Below are positions 23,681 to 30,342 of a stretch of 37,360 nt of DNA, piece after piece. Location: NCBI RefSeq assembly GCF_014650595.1, contig NZ_BMVG01000058.1:1-37360 (forward strand). Reading direction: 5' to 3'. Each line of letters opens with the position of its first letter. Within the stretch, counting starts at the first letter, position 1. The translations under genes and the position numbers were made by a program. A model generated the notes under the pieces. That model worked only from the letters and a program-made list of their open reading frames with translations, was not told the origin of the DNA and did no database searches. Source of the DNA: Streptomyces alanosinicus (GTDB lineage Bacteria; Actinomycetota; Actinomycetes; Streptomycetales; Streptomycetaceae).

Positions 23681-23703
23681 TGAAAATGGATGTCATGAGC
23701 ATA
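23681..23703 (-). promoter_or_regulatory. Zur-type box of the ATPase operon
   Basis: TGAAAATGGATGTCA (23681-23695) matches the shared 15-mer. On the minus strand a -10-like TATGCT (23703-23698) precedes it, so the box would overlap the transcription start. No good -35 is visible. The placement differs from the znuA-type promoters. Confidence 0.6.
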
Positions 23704-24186
23704 GGCTGTTGGTGCGCTGGGGTGATGTCAAATCCATAGCACCCCAACGGGTCTGGCATGTAGGTGAGTTGGGTGACCTTGGCGTGGATGGGTTGGTCGC
23801 CTGGTGGTCGGCCTGGTGGGTCCCTGCTGTGCTTCTCCCGCCGGGAAGGGGGCCGTATCCCAGCGAGTGCAGAGTGCCGTCGGCTGGCCAATATCGAGCG
23901 CAGGCCGAGTCGGCGCGCGAGAGGGCTGAACCCGCATTGAGTGCGTCCAGCCTCCCACTAAGAGGGGGTTAAGCCCACTCTATGGAGAAGTAAAGAATTC
24001 AACCCGGCACTGCCGGTGGCCGGTATTCGGGGCTACGGTCCCCCAGCACCCTGTCATGTCACGCTCACACGACGTAACAGGATGCTGTGAGTGTCATGCT
24101 CCTGACTGCGCGGTTCCACCGCCGCTTACGCGCGTCACGGGCTGCCCATCCAGTGCGATACCCCACGTCAACCGGAGGCAGTACCC
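23704..24186. other. Intergenic region between the ATPase and the S53 peptidase
   Basis: Nearly 480 bases without a convincing gene. A minus-strand frame (23667-23891) reads IHAKVTQLTYMPDPLGCYGF, which looks like coding sequence but matches no family I know; it may be a scrap of a mobile element. CTCACA and TGTGAG arms near 24062-24095 form a weak dyad. GGAGG at 24173-24177 is the ribosome site of the peptidase. Confidence 0.4.
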
Positions 24187-26256
24187 ATGCGTGAGTCACG
24201 CCCGAGCGGGCGGAGACGGAGTCTGCGAAGACTCGTCGCCGTCGCCTTCCCCGCCCTCGCCCTGACCGTCGCCGGATTCACCGCCGCACCGACGGCCGGC
24301 GCCCAGCCTGCCGCGGCCCACCCTCAGACCTCCAAGGTCACGCAGAACGACAAGGCGCTGACCGCACCCGGGCGGCAGACCTACCACTCCACCGGCAAGG
24401 CCGGCCAGAAGGTGCCGACCCAGCACCTGTGCGCCACCGCCAAGCCCGGTCAGGCGTCGTGTTTCGCCCAGCGCCGCACCGACATCAAGCAGCGGCTCGC
24501 CTCGGCGCTCGCCGCCGCGGCCCCCTCTGGCCTCTCCCCGGCCAACCTGCACAGCGCCTACAACCTGCCCACCGCGGCCGGTTCCGGCATGACGGTCGGT
24601 ATCGTCGACGCCTACAACGACCCCAACGCCGAGTCGGACCTGGGCACTTACCGCTCCACCTACGGCCTGTCCGCCTGCACCAAGGCCAACGGCTGCTTCA
24701 AGCAGGTCAGTCAGACCGGCTCCACCACCTCGCTGCCGACCAACGACACCGGCTGGGCCGGTGAAGAGATGCTCGACATCGACATGGTCAGCGCGGTCTG
24801 CCCGAACTGCAGCATCATCCTGGTCGAGGCCAACTCCGCGAGCATGGCCGACCTCGGCGCCGCCGAGAACGAAGCCGTCTCGCTCGGCGCGAAGTTCGTC
24901 TCCAACAGCTGGGGCGGCTCCGAGGACTCCTCCCAGACCAGCGACGACACCTCCTACTTCAAGCACCCGGGCGTCGCCATCACCGTCTCCTCCGGTGACT
25001 CCGCCTACGGTGCCGAGTACCCGGCGACCTCCCAGTACGTGACCGCCGTCGGCGGCACCGCGCTCAACACCTCCTCCAACTCCCGTGGCTGGAGCGAGTC
25101 GGTGTGGCACACCAACTCCACCGAGGGCACCGGCTCCGGCTGCTCCGCCTACGACCCGAAGCCGAGCTGGCAGACCGACACCGGCTGCGCCAAGCGCATG
25201 GAGGCCGACGTCTCCGCGGTCGCCGACCCGGCCACCGGCGTCGCGGTCTACGACACCTTCGGCGGGTCCGGCTGGGCGGTCTACGGCGGCACCAGCGCCT
25301 CCTCGCCGATCGTCGCGAGCGTCTACGCCCTCGCGGGCACGCCGGGCGCGAGTGACTACCCGGCGAAGTACCCGTACTCCCACACGAGCAACCTGTACGA
25401 CGTCACCAGCGGCAACAACGGCAGCTGCTCCCCGTCGTACTTCTGCACCGCCGGTACCGGCTACGACGGCCCGACCGGCTGGGGCACCCCGAACGGCACC
25501 GCCGCCTTCACCGCCGGCTCCAGCAGCGGCAACACGGTGACCGTCACCAACCCCGGTAGCCAGTCCACCACTACCGGCGGCTCGGTCAGCCTGCAGATCC
25601 ACGCGACCGACAGTGGCGGCGCCTCGCTCACCTACAGCGCCACGGGTCTGCCGACCGGCCTGTCCATCAACAGCTCCACGGGCCTGATCTCGGGCACCGC
25701 CTCCACCGCGGGCACCTACCAGGTCACGGTCACCGCGAAGGACTCCACCGGCGCCTCTGGTTCGACGTCCTTCACCTGGACCGTCGGCTCCGGCGGCGGT
25801 GGCTGCACCTCCTCGCAGCTGCTGGCCAACCCGGGCTTCGAGTCGGGCAGCACCGGCTGGACCGCGACCAGCGGCGTCATCACCAACGACACCGGTGAGG
25901 CGGCCCACGGCGGCTCGTACTACGCCTGGCTCGACGGCTACGGTTCCTCGCACACCGACACGCTGTCCCAGTCGGTGACGATCCCCGCGGGCTGCAAGGC
26001 GACCCTGACCTTCTCCCTGCACATCGACACCTCGGAGACCACCACCAGCACCCAGTACGACAAGCTGACGGTGACCGCGGGTTCGAAGACCCTCGCGACC
26101 TACTCGAACCTCAACAAGGCTGCCGGCTATAGCCAGAAGACCTTCGACCTGTCCTCGCTGGCGGGCCAGACGGTCACCCTGAAGTTCAACGGTGTGGAGG
26201 ACTCCTCCCTTCAGACCAGCTTTGTCGTGGACGACACCGCCCTGACGACCAGCTGA
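24187..26256 (+). CDS. Secreted S53 (sedolisin/kumamolisin-type) peptidase with accessory C-terminal domains
   Basis: A 689-residue exported acid-type serine-carboxyl peptidase. A Sec/Tat-like signal (RRRSLRRLVAVAFPALALTV) ends near residue 40. The catalytic core carries E193 and D197 (GEEMLDID), D271 (SSGD) and nucleophile S370 (GGTSASSP). A calcium-site-like end with GYDGPTGWGTPNG follows. Residues about 455-535 form a putative Ig fold (LPTGLSINSSTGLISGTAST), and about 545-689 a jelly-roll-like binding domain. The N-terminal propeptide is short. GGAGG lies eight bases before ATG. It presumably degrades extracellular proteins. Confidence 0.93.
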   Translation: MRESRPSGRRRSLRRLVAVAFPALALTVAGFTAAPTAGAQPAAAHPQTSKVTQNDKALTAPGRQTYHSTGKAGQKVPTQHLCATAKPGQASCFAQRRTDIKQRLASALAAAAPSGLSPANLHSAYNLPTAAGSGMTVGIVDAYNDPNAESDLGTYRSTYGLSACTKANGCFKQVSQTGSTTSLPTNDTGWAGEEMLDIDMVSAVCPNCSIILVEANSASMADLGAAENEAVSLGAKFVSNSWGGSEDSSQTSDDTSYFKHPGVAITVSSGDSAYGAEYPATSQYVTAVGGTALNTSSNSRGWSESVWHTNSTEGTGSGCSAYDPKPSWQTDTGCAKRMEADVSAVADPATGVAVYDTFGGSGWAVYGGTSASSPIVASVYALAGTPGASDYPAKYPYSHTSNLYDVTSGNNGSCSPSYFCTAGTGYDGPTGWGTPNGTAAFTAGSSSGNTVTVTNPGSQSTTTGGSVSLQIHATDSGGASLTYSATGLPTGLSINSSTGLISGTASTAGTYQVTVTAKDSTGASGSTSFTWTVGSGGGGCTSSQLLANPGFESGSTGWTATSGVITNDTGEAAHGGSYYAWLDGYGSSHTDTLSQSVTIPAGCKATLTFSLHIDTSETTTSTQYDKLTVTAGSKTLATYSNLNKAAGYSQKTFDLSSLAGQTVTLKFNGVEDSSLQTSFVVDDTALTTS

Positions 26257-26276
26257 CCCGTACCAGATGAGCACCT

Positions 26277-26311
26277 GATCCCGCACGCGGAAGCCGTCCG
26301 CGTGTGGGATC
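26277..26311 (+). terminator. Stem-loop terminator after the S53 gene
   Basis: A 15-base-pair stem with one mismatch (arms 26277-26291 and 26297-26311, GATCCCGCACGCGGA side) and a five-base loop starts 21 bases after the stop. Confidence 0.8.
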
Positions 26312-26379
26312 TGTGCGTGATCGTGCTACATCACACCTGACTCCGACGGACGGCCGTCGGGCCATGGCCGACCGTGTGG

Positions 26380-26742
26380 TCAGCCGAGGTCGCGTACTCC
26401 GAGGCGCAGGTGCTCGATGTGGTGGACGGCCTGGTCGAGGAGTTGGGCGACGTGGTCGTCGTAGAGGCTGTAGACGATGCGACGGCCGTCGCGGCGGCCG
26501 ATGACCAGGCCGAGGGCGCGCAGCAGACGCAGTTGGTGGGAGACGGCGGACTGTTCCATGCGGAGTTCGGCGGCGAGTTCGCCGACCGGGTACGGCCTGT
26601 GCCGCAGGGCGGTGAGGATCAGCAGGCGTGACGGGGCGGCCAGGGCCTGGAGCGTGGCGGCGACGGAGGCGGCGGTGGCCTCGTCGAGCCGGGCGGCCGC
26701 AAGGATGTCACGGCCACCGGCGTCGACGTCATCGGCGTGCAC
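26380..26742 (-). CDS. ArsR/SmtB-family sensor with a CzrA-type zinc site
   Basis: A 120-residue winged-helix repressor (LQALAAPSRLLILTALRHRP, RMEQSAVSHQLRLLRALGLV). Helix alpha5 carries D95-x-H97, H108 and H111, with the exact 2/11/3 spacing of the Zn/Co site in CzrA and SmtB. So it should release DNA when zinc is high. GTG 26742 is chosen because it gives the normal family length and overlaps the upstream gene by 14 bases. It closes the six-gene operon that begins with a Fur/Zur paralogue. Confidence 0.9.
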   Translation of the reverse strand: MHADDVDAGGRDILAAARLDEATAASVAATLQALAAPSRLLILTALRHRPYPVGELAAELRMEQSAVSHQLRLLRALGLVIGRRDGRRIVYSLYDDHVAQLLDQAVHHIEHLRLGVRDLG

Positions 26743-27211
26743 GGCTGCGGGCCTCGCGCGGTGGCCGGATGAACTGGAGCGCCAGCGCGGCGGGAGGTGC
26801 GGCGACGCCGGGTCCGCCCGCCCGCGCCCAGCGCAGCAGGTCGTCGGTGCAGTCGTCGTCCATGGCAAAGCCCACCCAGACCGCGTGTGCCCCGATCCGC
26901 CGCCCGGCGGTGGAGGGCTGGACGACGATGACGTTGGCCTGGTCGCAGGGGCCGAGGCAGTCCGTCGTACGGACCTGGAAGCCGCCTTCCGCCGCGCCTG
27001 CGCGCAACCGGTCCAGTTGCCAGGCATGGTCGGTGTCGATGGGGGTCCCCCCGGTCGAGCGAAGCCGAGACTGGGGGAGCTTGCGGGGATTGCCGCAGCA
27101 GCAGCCCCGGCAGACGACGAGGGTGCAGGGGCGGGGTGCGGCTGCCCGGATCACGGAGCGGTTGCCGGTGGCACCCGGCCAGGCGGGACCATTCCTGGCG
27201 AGCCGGCTCAC
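26729..27211 (-). CDS. Thioredoxin-like 2Fe-2S ferredoxin-domain protein
   Basis: A 160-residue protein with cysteines C34, C37-C39 (LVVCRGCCCG) and C85/C89 (TTDCLGPCDQANVIVV). This pattern fits the thioredoxin-fold 2Fe-2S ferredoxins. Such proteins move electrons or bind metal; the partner is unknown. GTG 27211 overlaps the WD40 stop (GTGA) and the end overlaps arsR. Residues about 46-59 (LPQSRLRSTGGTPI) are encoded by an inserted 42-base repeat that splits the first cysteine cluster from the helix after it. Confidence 0.75.
   Translation of the reverse strand: MSRLARNGPAWPGATGNRSVIRAAAPRPCTLVVCRGCCCGNPRKLPQSRLRSTGGTPIDTDHAWQLDRLRAGAAEGGFQVRTTDCLGPCDQANVIVVQPSTAGRRIGAHAVWVGFAMDDDCTDDLLRWARAGGPGVAAPPAALALQFIRPPREARSRARR
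27038..27079 (+). repeat. 42-base dispersed repeat, copy 1
   Basis: The sequence runs GATGGGGGTCCCCCCGG...GACTGGGGGAG and is 40/42 identical, in opposite orientation, to 27914-27955. It is GC-rich with self-complementary GGGGGTCCCCCC and CGGTCGAGCGAAGCCGAG parts. It lies in frame within the ferredoxin-like gene. I recall similar elements scattered in Streptomyces genomes. Confidence 0.85.
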
Positions 27212-28269
27212 AAGGAGGTCCGGGAGGACAGGCCGTACATCCGGATACGGCCGTCGCGCCAGGCCACGGCCAGTAGGTGCGGGCCGGCCCAGGCCAGTGC
27301 CGCGACCGCCGCGCCGGTGCCCTCCAGCTCGCGCGCGGGCCGCAGACGTGCCTGCGGTCGGCCGGCGATGGCGTGCCACAGGGCCACGGTCCCGTCATCG
27401 CCGCCGCTGGCGAGGTGGCCGCCGGCGCCCGGTCGCCAGGCGAGCGCGGTGACCGTCTCGTGGCAGCGCAGGGAGCGTGGGGCGGTGCCCTCGGGGCCCT
27501 TGCCGGAGAAGTCCCACACGGTCACGTCGGGGGCGCCGTCGGCGGCCAGCCAGAAGCCGCTGTCGTCGAAGGCGAGGCGGGAGACCTTCTCCGGGTAGCC
27601 GGACATGGTCAGTTCGCCACCGTCACGGGCACGCCAGATGTGGATGGAGGCGTCCTGGTTGCCGCTGCAGATCCACCGTCCGGTGGGCGCGACGGCGAGG
27701 GCGAGGTGCGAGCCGACGTACGGGTAGGTCGCCACGGGCTTCTCGGTGTGCCGTTCGTGGCAGCGCACCGCCCCGTACGCCGCCACCGCCAGCCGCCGGC
27801 CCTGCCGCATCCAGGCGAGGTCGGTCACGGTGGATGCGGCAGGCTCCGTGCGCCACAACTCCTCGCCGTCGGCGTTCAGTACGAGGGTGCGGCGGCCGGA
27901 GGCGACGGCGACCCTCCCCCAGCCTCGGCTTCGCTCGGCCGGGGGGACCCCCATCCCGTCCGCCCAGGCGGCCGCGGCCGACCAGGCGCCGGACTCCCGG
28001 ACGGTCGTACGGCCGTCGGTGCGCCGCCACAACGCGTACCCCATCGGGCCGGTGACCACCACATGCCCGGCATCCGGGGAGAGTGCGACCTTGAGCGCAC
28101 CGCCGGGGAGGTCGAACGCCCCGATCTCGGCGCCCAGCGCCGCGTCGAGGACCTTCACCGTCCCCTCGGCCCCGGCGACGGCTACCAGATCACCACGCGC
28201 GCTCAGCGCGACGGGCGCGTCATCGACGCCGACGTCCCAGGCGAGCGGGGACTCCACCGCAGTACTCAC
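27208..28269 (-). CDS. WD40-repeat beta-propeller protein
   Basis: A 353-residue soluble protein of repeated WD40-like blades, for example GDLVAVAGAEGTVKVLDAAL, GRWICSGNQDASIHIWRARD and GGHLASGGDDGTVALWHAIA. Six or seven blades fit the length. Propellers act as protein-binding platforms; no catalytic motif is seen. There is no signal peptide, so it is cytoplasmic. The ATG overlaps the cobW stop by four bases and its stop overlaps the ferredoxin start. A 42-base repeat adds GVPPAERSRGWG inside one blade. It may hold the client of the CobW GTPase. Confidence 0.88.
   Translation of the reverse strand: MSTAVESPLAWDVGVDDAPVALSARGDLVAVAGAEGTVKVLDAALGAEIGAFDLPGGALKVALSPDAGHVVVTGPMGYALWRRTDGRTTVRESGAWSAAAAWADGMGVPPAERSRGWGRVAVASGRRTLVLNADGEELWRTEPAASTVTDLAWMRQGRRLAVAAYGAVRCHERHTEKPVATYPYVGSHLALAVAPTGRWICSGNQDASIHIWRARDGGELTMSGYPEKVSRLAFDDSGFWLAADGAPDVTVWDFSGKGPEGTAPRSLRCHETVTALAWRPGAGGHLASGGDDGTVALWHAIAGRPQARLRPARELEGTGAAVAALAWAGPHLLAVAWRDGRIRMYGLSSRTSL
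27914..27955 (-). repeat. 42-base dispersed repeat, copy 2 (inverted)
   Basis: Read on the minus strand it matches copy 1 at 27038-27079 with two differences (C for T, and G for A). It sits in frame in the WD40 gene, 834 bases away from copy 1 and in opposite orientation. Confidence 0.85.
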
Positions 28270-29288
28270 GCGGCGGCTCCCGCCGTGGCCAGGCAGTCGG
28301 CGAAGCCGCGCTCCAGCGACTCGCGGTCGAGATTGCGACCGATGAACACCAACTTGTTGCCGCGCACTTCGTCCTTCCGCCAGTCGCGCCCGAAGCTGCC
28401 GTCCAACAGCATGTGCACGCCCTGGAAGACGTACTGCTTCGGTGTCCCGGCGATGGCGAGGATGCCCTTGGAGCGGAACAGGTCGACGCCCTTGGTCCGC
28501 AGCAGGCTGCCGAGCCAGGCGTTGAGCCGGTCCTCGTCCAGCTCTCCGGTCAGCTCGATGCCGACGGAGGTAACGGTGGTGTCGTGCTGGTGCTCGGTCT
28601 CGGTGAGGAAGGCCGGGTCGTCGGCGAGTACCCGCTCCAGGTCGAAGGCGCCCACGTCCAGCACTTCCTGGAGGTCGATCGCGGCGTGCCGGGCGGGGAC
28701 GATCCGGACGCCGGCGTTGATGCCGCGGATGCGGCGCACGACCTCGATGACAGTGTTGTCGTCGGCCAGGTCGGTCTTGTTGAGGACGATCCGGTCGGCG
28801 AAGGCGATCTGCTCCACGGCCTCGTTCTCCACGCCCTCAGGCTTGACCTCGTCCAGGTGCTGGAGCACATGGCCGGCGTCGACGAGCGTGATGATGGCGT
28901 CCAGGCGCAGTTGGGAGGCGATCTCGTCGTCCATGAAGAAGGTCTGCGCGACCGGTGCCGGGTCGGCCAGGCCGGTGGTCTCGATGAGGATGTGGTCGAA
29001 CTTCTCGCGCCGGCGCATCAACGCGCCCAGGATGCGGATGAGATCCCCGCGCACGGTGCAGCAGATGCAGCCGTTGTTCATCTCGAAGATCTCTTCCTCG
29101 GCGTCGAGCACGAGGGCGTCGTCGATGCCGACCTCGCCGAACTCGTTCTCGATCACCGCGATCCGCAGGCCGTGGTTCTCGGTGAGGATGCGGTTGAGGA
29201 GGGTGGTCTTGCCGGAGCCGAGGAAGCCGGTCAGGACGGTGACGGGGACCCGTTCATCGCGCGGCTCGCCGGGTTCGGGGGTGGTCAA
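28266..29288 (-). CDS. CobW/COG0523 GTPase, second complete copy
   Basis: A 340-residue COG0523 GTPase. Walker A is GFLGSGKTT (21-29), the metal motif N72-G-C74-I-C76-C77 is intact, and ETTGLADPAPV, NKTDLAD and a CobW_C domain follow (VDLFRSKGILAIAG, GNKLVFIGRNLDRESLERGF). HQHD near residue 228 could be an extra metal site. It differs clearly from the copy at 15360-16532, so clients may differ. The only upstream start that fits is TTG 29288, with GGGAG six bases before it. It overlaps the WD40 gene by four bases. Confidence 0.94.
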   Translation of the reverse strand: MTTPEPGEPRDERVPVTVLTGFLGSGKTTLLNRILTENHGLRIAVIENEFGEVGIDDALVLDAEEEIFEMNNGCICCTVRGDLIRILGALMRRREKFDHILIETTGLADPAPVAQTFFMDDEIASQLRLDAIITLVDAGHVLQHLDEVKPEGVENEAVEQIAFADRIVLNKTDLADDNTVIEVVRRIRGINAGVRIVPARHAAIDLQEVLDVGAFDLERVLADDPAFLTETEHQHDTTVTSVGIELTGELDEDRLNAWLGSLLRTKGVDLFRSKGILAIAGTPKQYVFQGVHMLLDGSFGRDWRKDEVRGNKLVFIGRNLDRESLERGFADCLATAGAAA

Positions 29289-29289
29289 G

Positions 29290-29595
29290 TCATTCTCCCA
29301 GTCCTGCTGTTGATGTGCTGTGGTCGTGTTGTTCCGTGGCGAGCAGGGCGGCTCGCAGGTCGTCCTCGGTGATCTGGTCGGTCGGGCGGTGCAGCGTCCA
29401 GCGGCGGGCCTCGCCCTCCATGGGCAGCACGGCGACGATCGTCTCCAGCGGGGGGCAGCCCGGTTCGGTGCAGGCCAGCTGGCGGATCATGACGGCGGTG
29501 TCGTCGTCGAGTCCGAGCAGGGTGCGCACGGTCTCCTTCAGCCGGCGCAGCTGCGGGCTCGGTCCCGCGGGTCCGGGGCGCGATCCCAGTGGCAT
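29290..29595 (-). CDS. Small conserved protein with a CxxxxCPP motif
   Basis: A 101-residue acidic soluble protein. The core is RQLACTEPGCPPLETIVAVL followed by WTLHRPTDQITEDDL. I believe similar small proteins occur beside CobW GTPases elsewhere, but I know of no assigned function. The two Cys could bind metal. The end is His-containing (TEQHDHSTSTAG). ATG 29595 has AAGGAG about nine bases upstream. It overlaps the 3' end of the fur gene and ends one base before the cobW TTG. Confidence 0.75.
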   Translation of the reverse strand: MPLGSRPGPAGPSPQLRRLKETVRTLLGLDDDTAVMIRQLACTEPGCPPLETIVAVLPMEGEARRWTLHRPTDQITEDDLRAALLATEQHDHSTSTAGLGE

Positions 29596-30029
29596 GGCGG
29601 TTCATCTCCTTCGTCTCCGGACGACGGCCGGCACACGTCCGCGCAGGGGAGGCAGTCGGTGCAGATGCCGGTGAGTTCGACGGTGTGCTCGACCGCGGTG
29701 AAGCCGGTGTCGGCCGTGATCCGGCTCGCCCACTCTTCGACGGCCTCGGAGTCCACCGGGCGGCTCCGGCCGCAGTCGCGGCACATCAGGTAGTGGCGGT
29801 GCCCGTCGGCGGGGCGTAGCCGGTAGAGCCGCCCGCCGGTGTCGTCGCGTACGACGTCGACACTGCCATCCGCCTCCAGCTCATGGAGGGCGCGGTAGAC
29901 GGTGGTCAGGCCGATCGCGTGGTCGCCGGCCACCAGAAGGGCGTACAACTTCTGGGCCGACACGAAGTCCTGGCAGTCCACAAGTGCGCGTGTGACCGCT
30001 CTGCGCTGTTGGGTCGTCCGGCCGCCCAT
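29538..30029 (-). CDS. Second Fur-family zinc regulator paralogue
   Basis: A 163-residue Fur-family protein (LTTVYRALHELEADGSVDVV, DGHRHYLMCRDCGRSRPVD). Structural Cys pairs are C83/C86 and C123/C126. Two further Cys (C129, C133, in CTDCLPCADVC) and a long tail of about 30 residues distinguish it from the Zur at 17883-18332. It heads the six-gene operon and its own promoter holds a Zur-type box, so it is either autoregulated or controlled by the other Zur. The tail overlaps the next gene by 58 bases. Confidence 0.9.
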   Translation of the reverse strand: MGGRTTQQRRAVTRALVDCQDFVSAQKLYALLVAGDHAIGLTTVYRALHELEADGSVDVVRDDTGGRLYRLRPADGHRHYLMCRDCGRSRPVDSEAVEEWASRITADTGFTAVEHTVELTGICTDCLPCADVCRPSSGDEGDEPPCHWDRAPDPRDRARSCAG

Positions 30030-30073
30030 GCCACATCACCCCTATGTATGGCTCGTGTCGGGTAGGCACTCCC

Positions 30074-30102
30074 ACCGTAGATGGAAATGAAATCCATGTC
30101 CA
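30074..30102 (-). promoter_or_regulatory. Zur-type promoter of the fur-cobW-WD40-ferredoxin-arsR operon
   Basis: On the minus strand TGGACA (30102-30097) and TACGGT (30079-30074) are 17 bases apart. The spacer begins with TGGATTTCATTTCCA, whose reverse TGGAAATGAAATCCA is a Zur-type box with perfect five-base ATGGA/TCCAT arms. The geometry equals that of the znuA promoter. Confidence 0.75.
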
Positions 30103-30121
30103 TATGACTGATCGGTCATAT
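30102..30121. promoter_or_regulatory. ATATGAC-N6-GTCATAT palindrome beside the Zur box
   Basis: Perfect seven-base arms (30102-30108, 30115-30121) flank TGATCG. It directly abuts the -35 of the fur2 promoter. The GACTGATCGGTC centre looks like a TetR-type operator, but no TetR gene is in the window, so the binder is unknown. Confidence 0.5.
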
Positions 30122-30180
30122 ATGGCCGTGTCGCGTCTCCCGCGTCAGCAGTGGAGTGCCGACGAAGTAGGCAGACGGCA

Positions 30181-30216
30181 ACGGCCCGCCGCACCAGCAC
30201 TGGTGCGGCGGGCCGT
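30181..30216. terminator. Perfect 16-bp stem-loop
   Basis: Arms 30181-30196 and 30201-30216 pair perfectly around GCAC. It lies between the S53 gene end and the fur2 promoter and probably stops transcription coming from the peptidase gene. Confidence 0.8.
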
Positions 30217-30280
30217 GGGGCCGGTTCCAGCGGCCCGGACGGGGGCCTGCGGGCATGGGTCCACTGAGACGAGGAAAGGG

Positions 30281-30316
30281 CTGGGCCCGCACCGCAGCAG
30301 TGCGATGCGGGCCCAG
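30281..30316 (-). terminator. Stem-loop after the second S53 gene
   Basis: CTGGGCCCGCA (30281-30291) pairs with TGCGGGCCCAG (30306-30316), with partial further pairing inside. It lies 27 bases beyond the stop of the S53 gene, so it is the first of two terminators in tandem. Confidence 0.7.
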
Positions 30317-30342
30317 GCCTTGTCGGTCGGACGGTGCCGCCG

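Noticed and set aside
24196..26286. A 696-codon minus-strand open frame opposite the S53 peptidase
   Set aside because: It is antisense to a clear secreted peptidase. Its composition (Gly, Arg, Val, Ala) is typical of GC-rich mirror frames.
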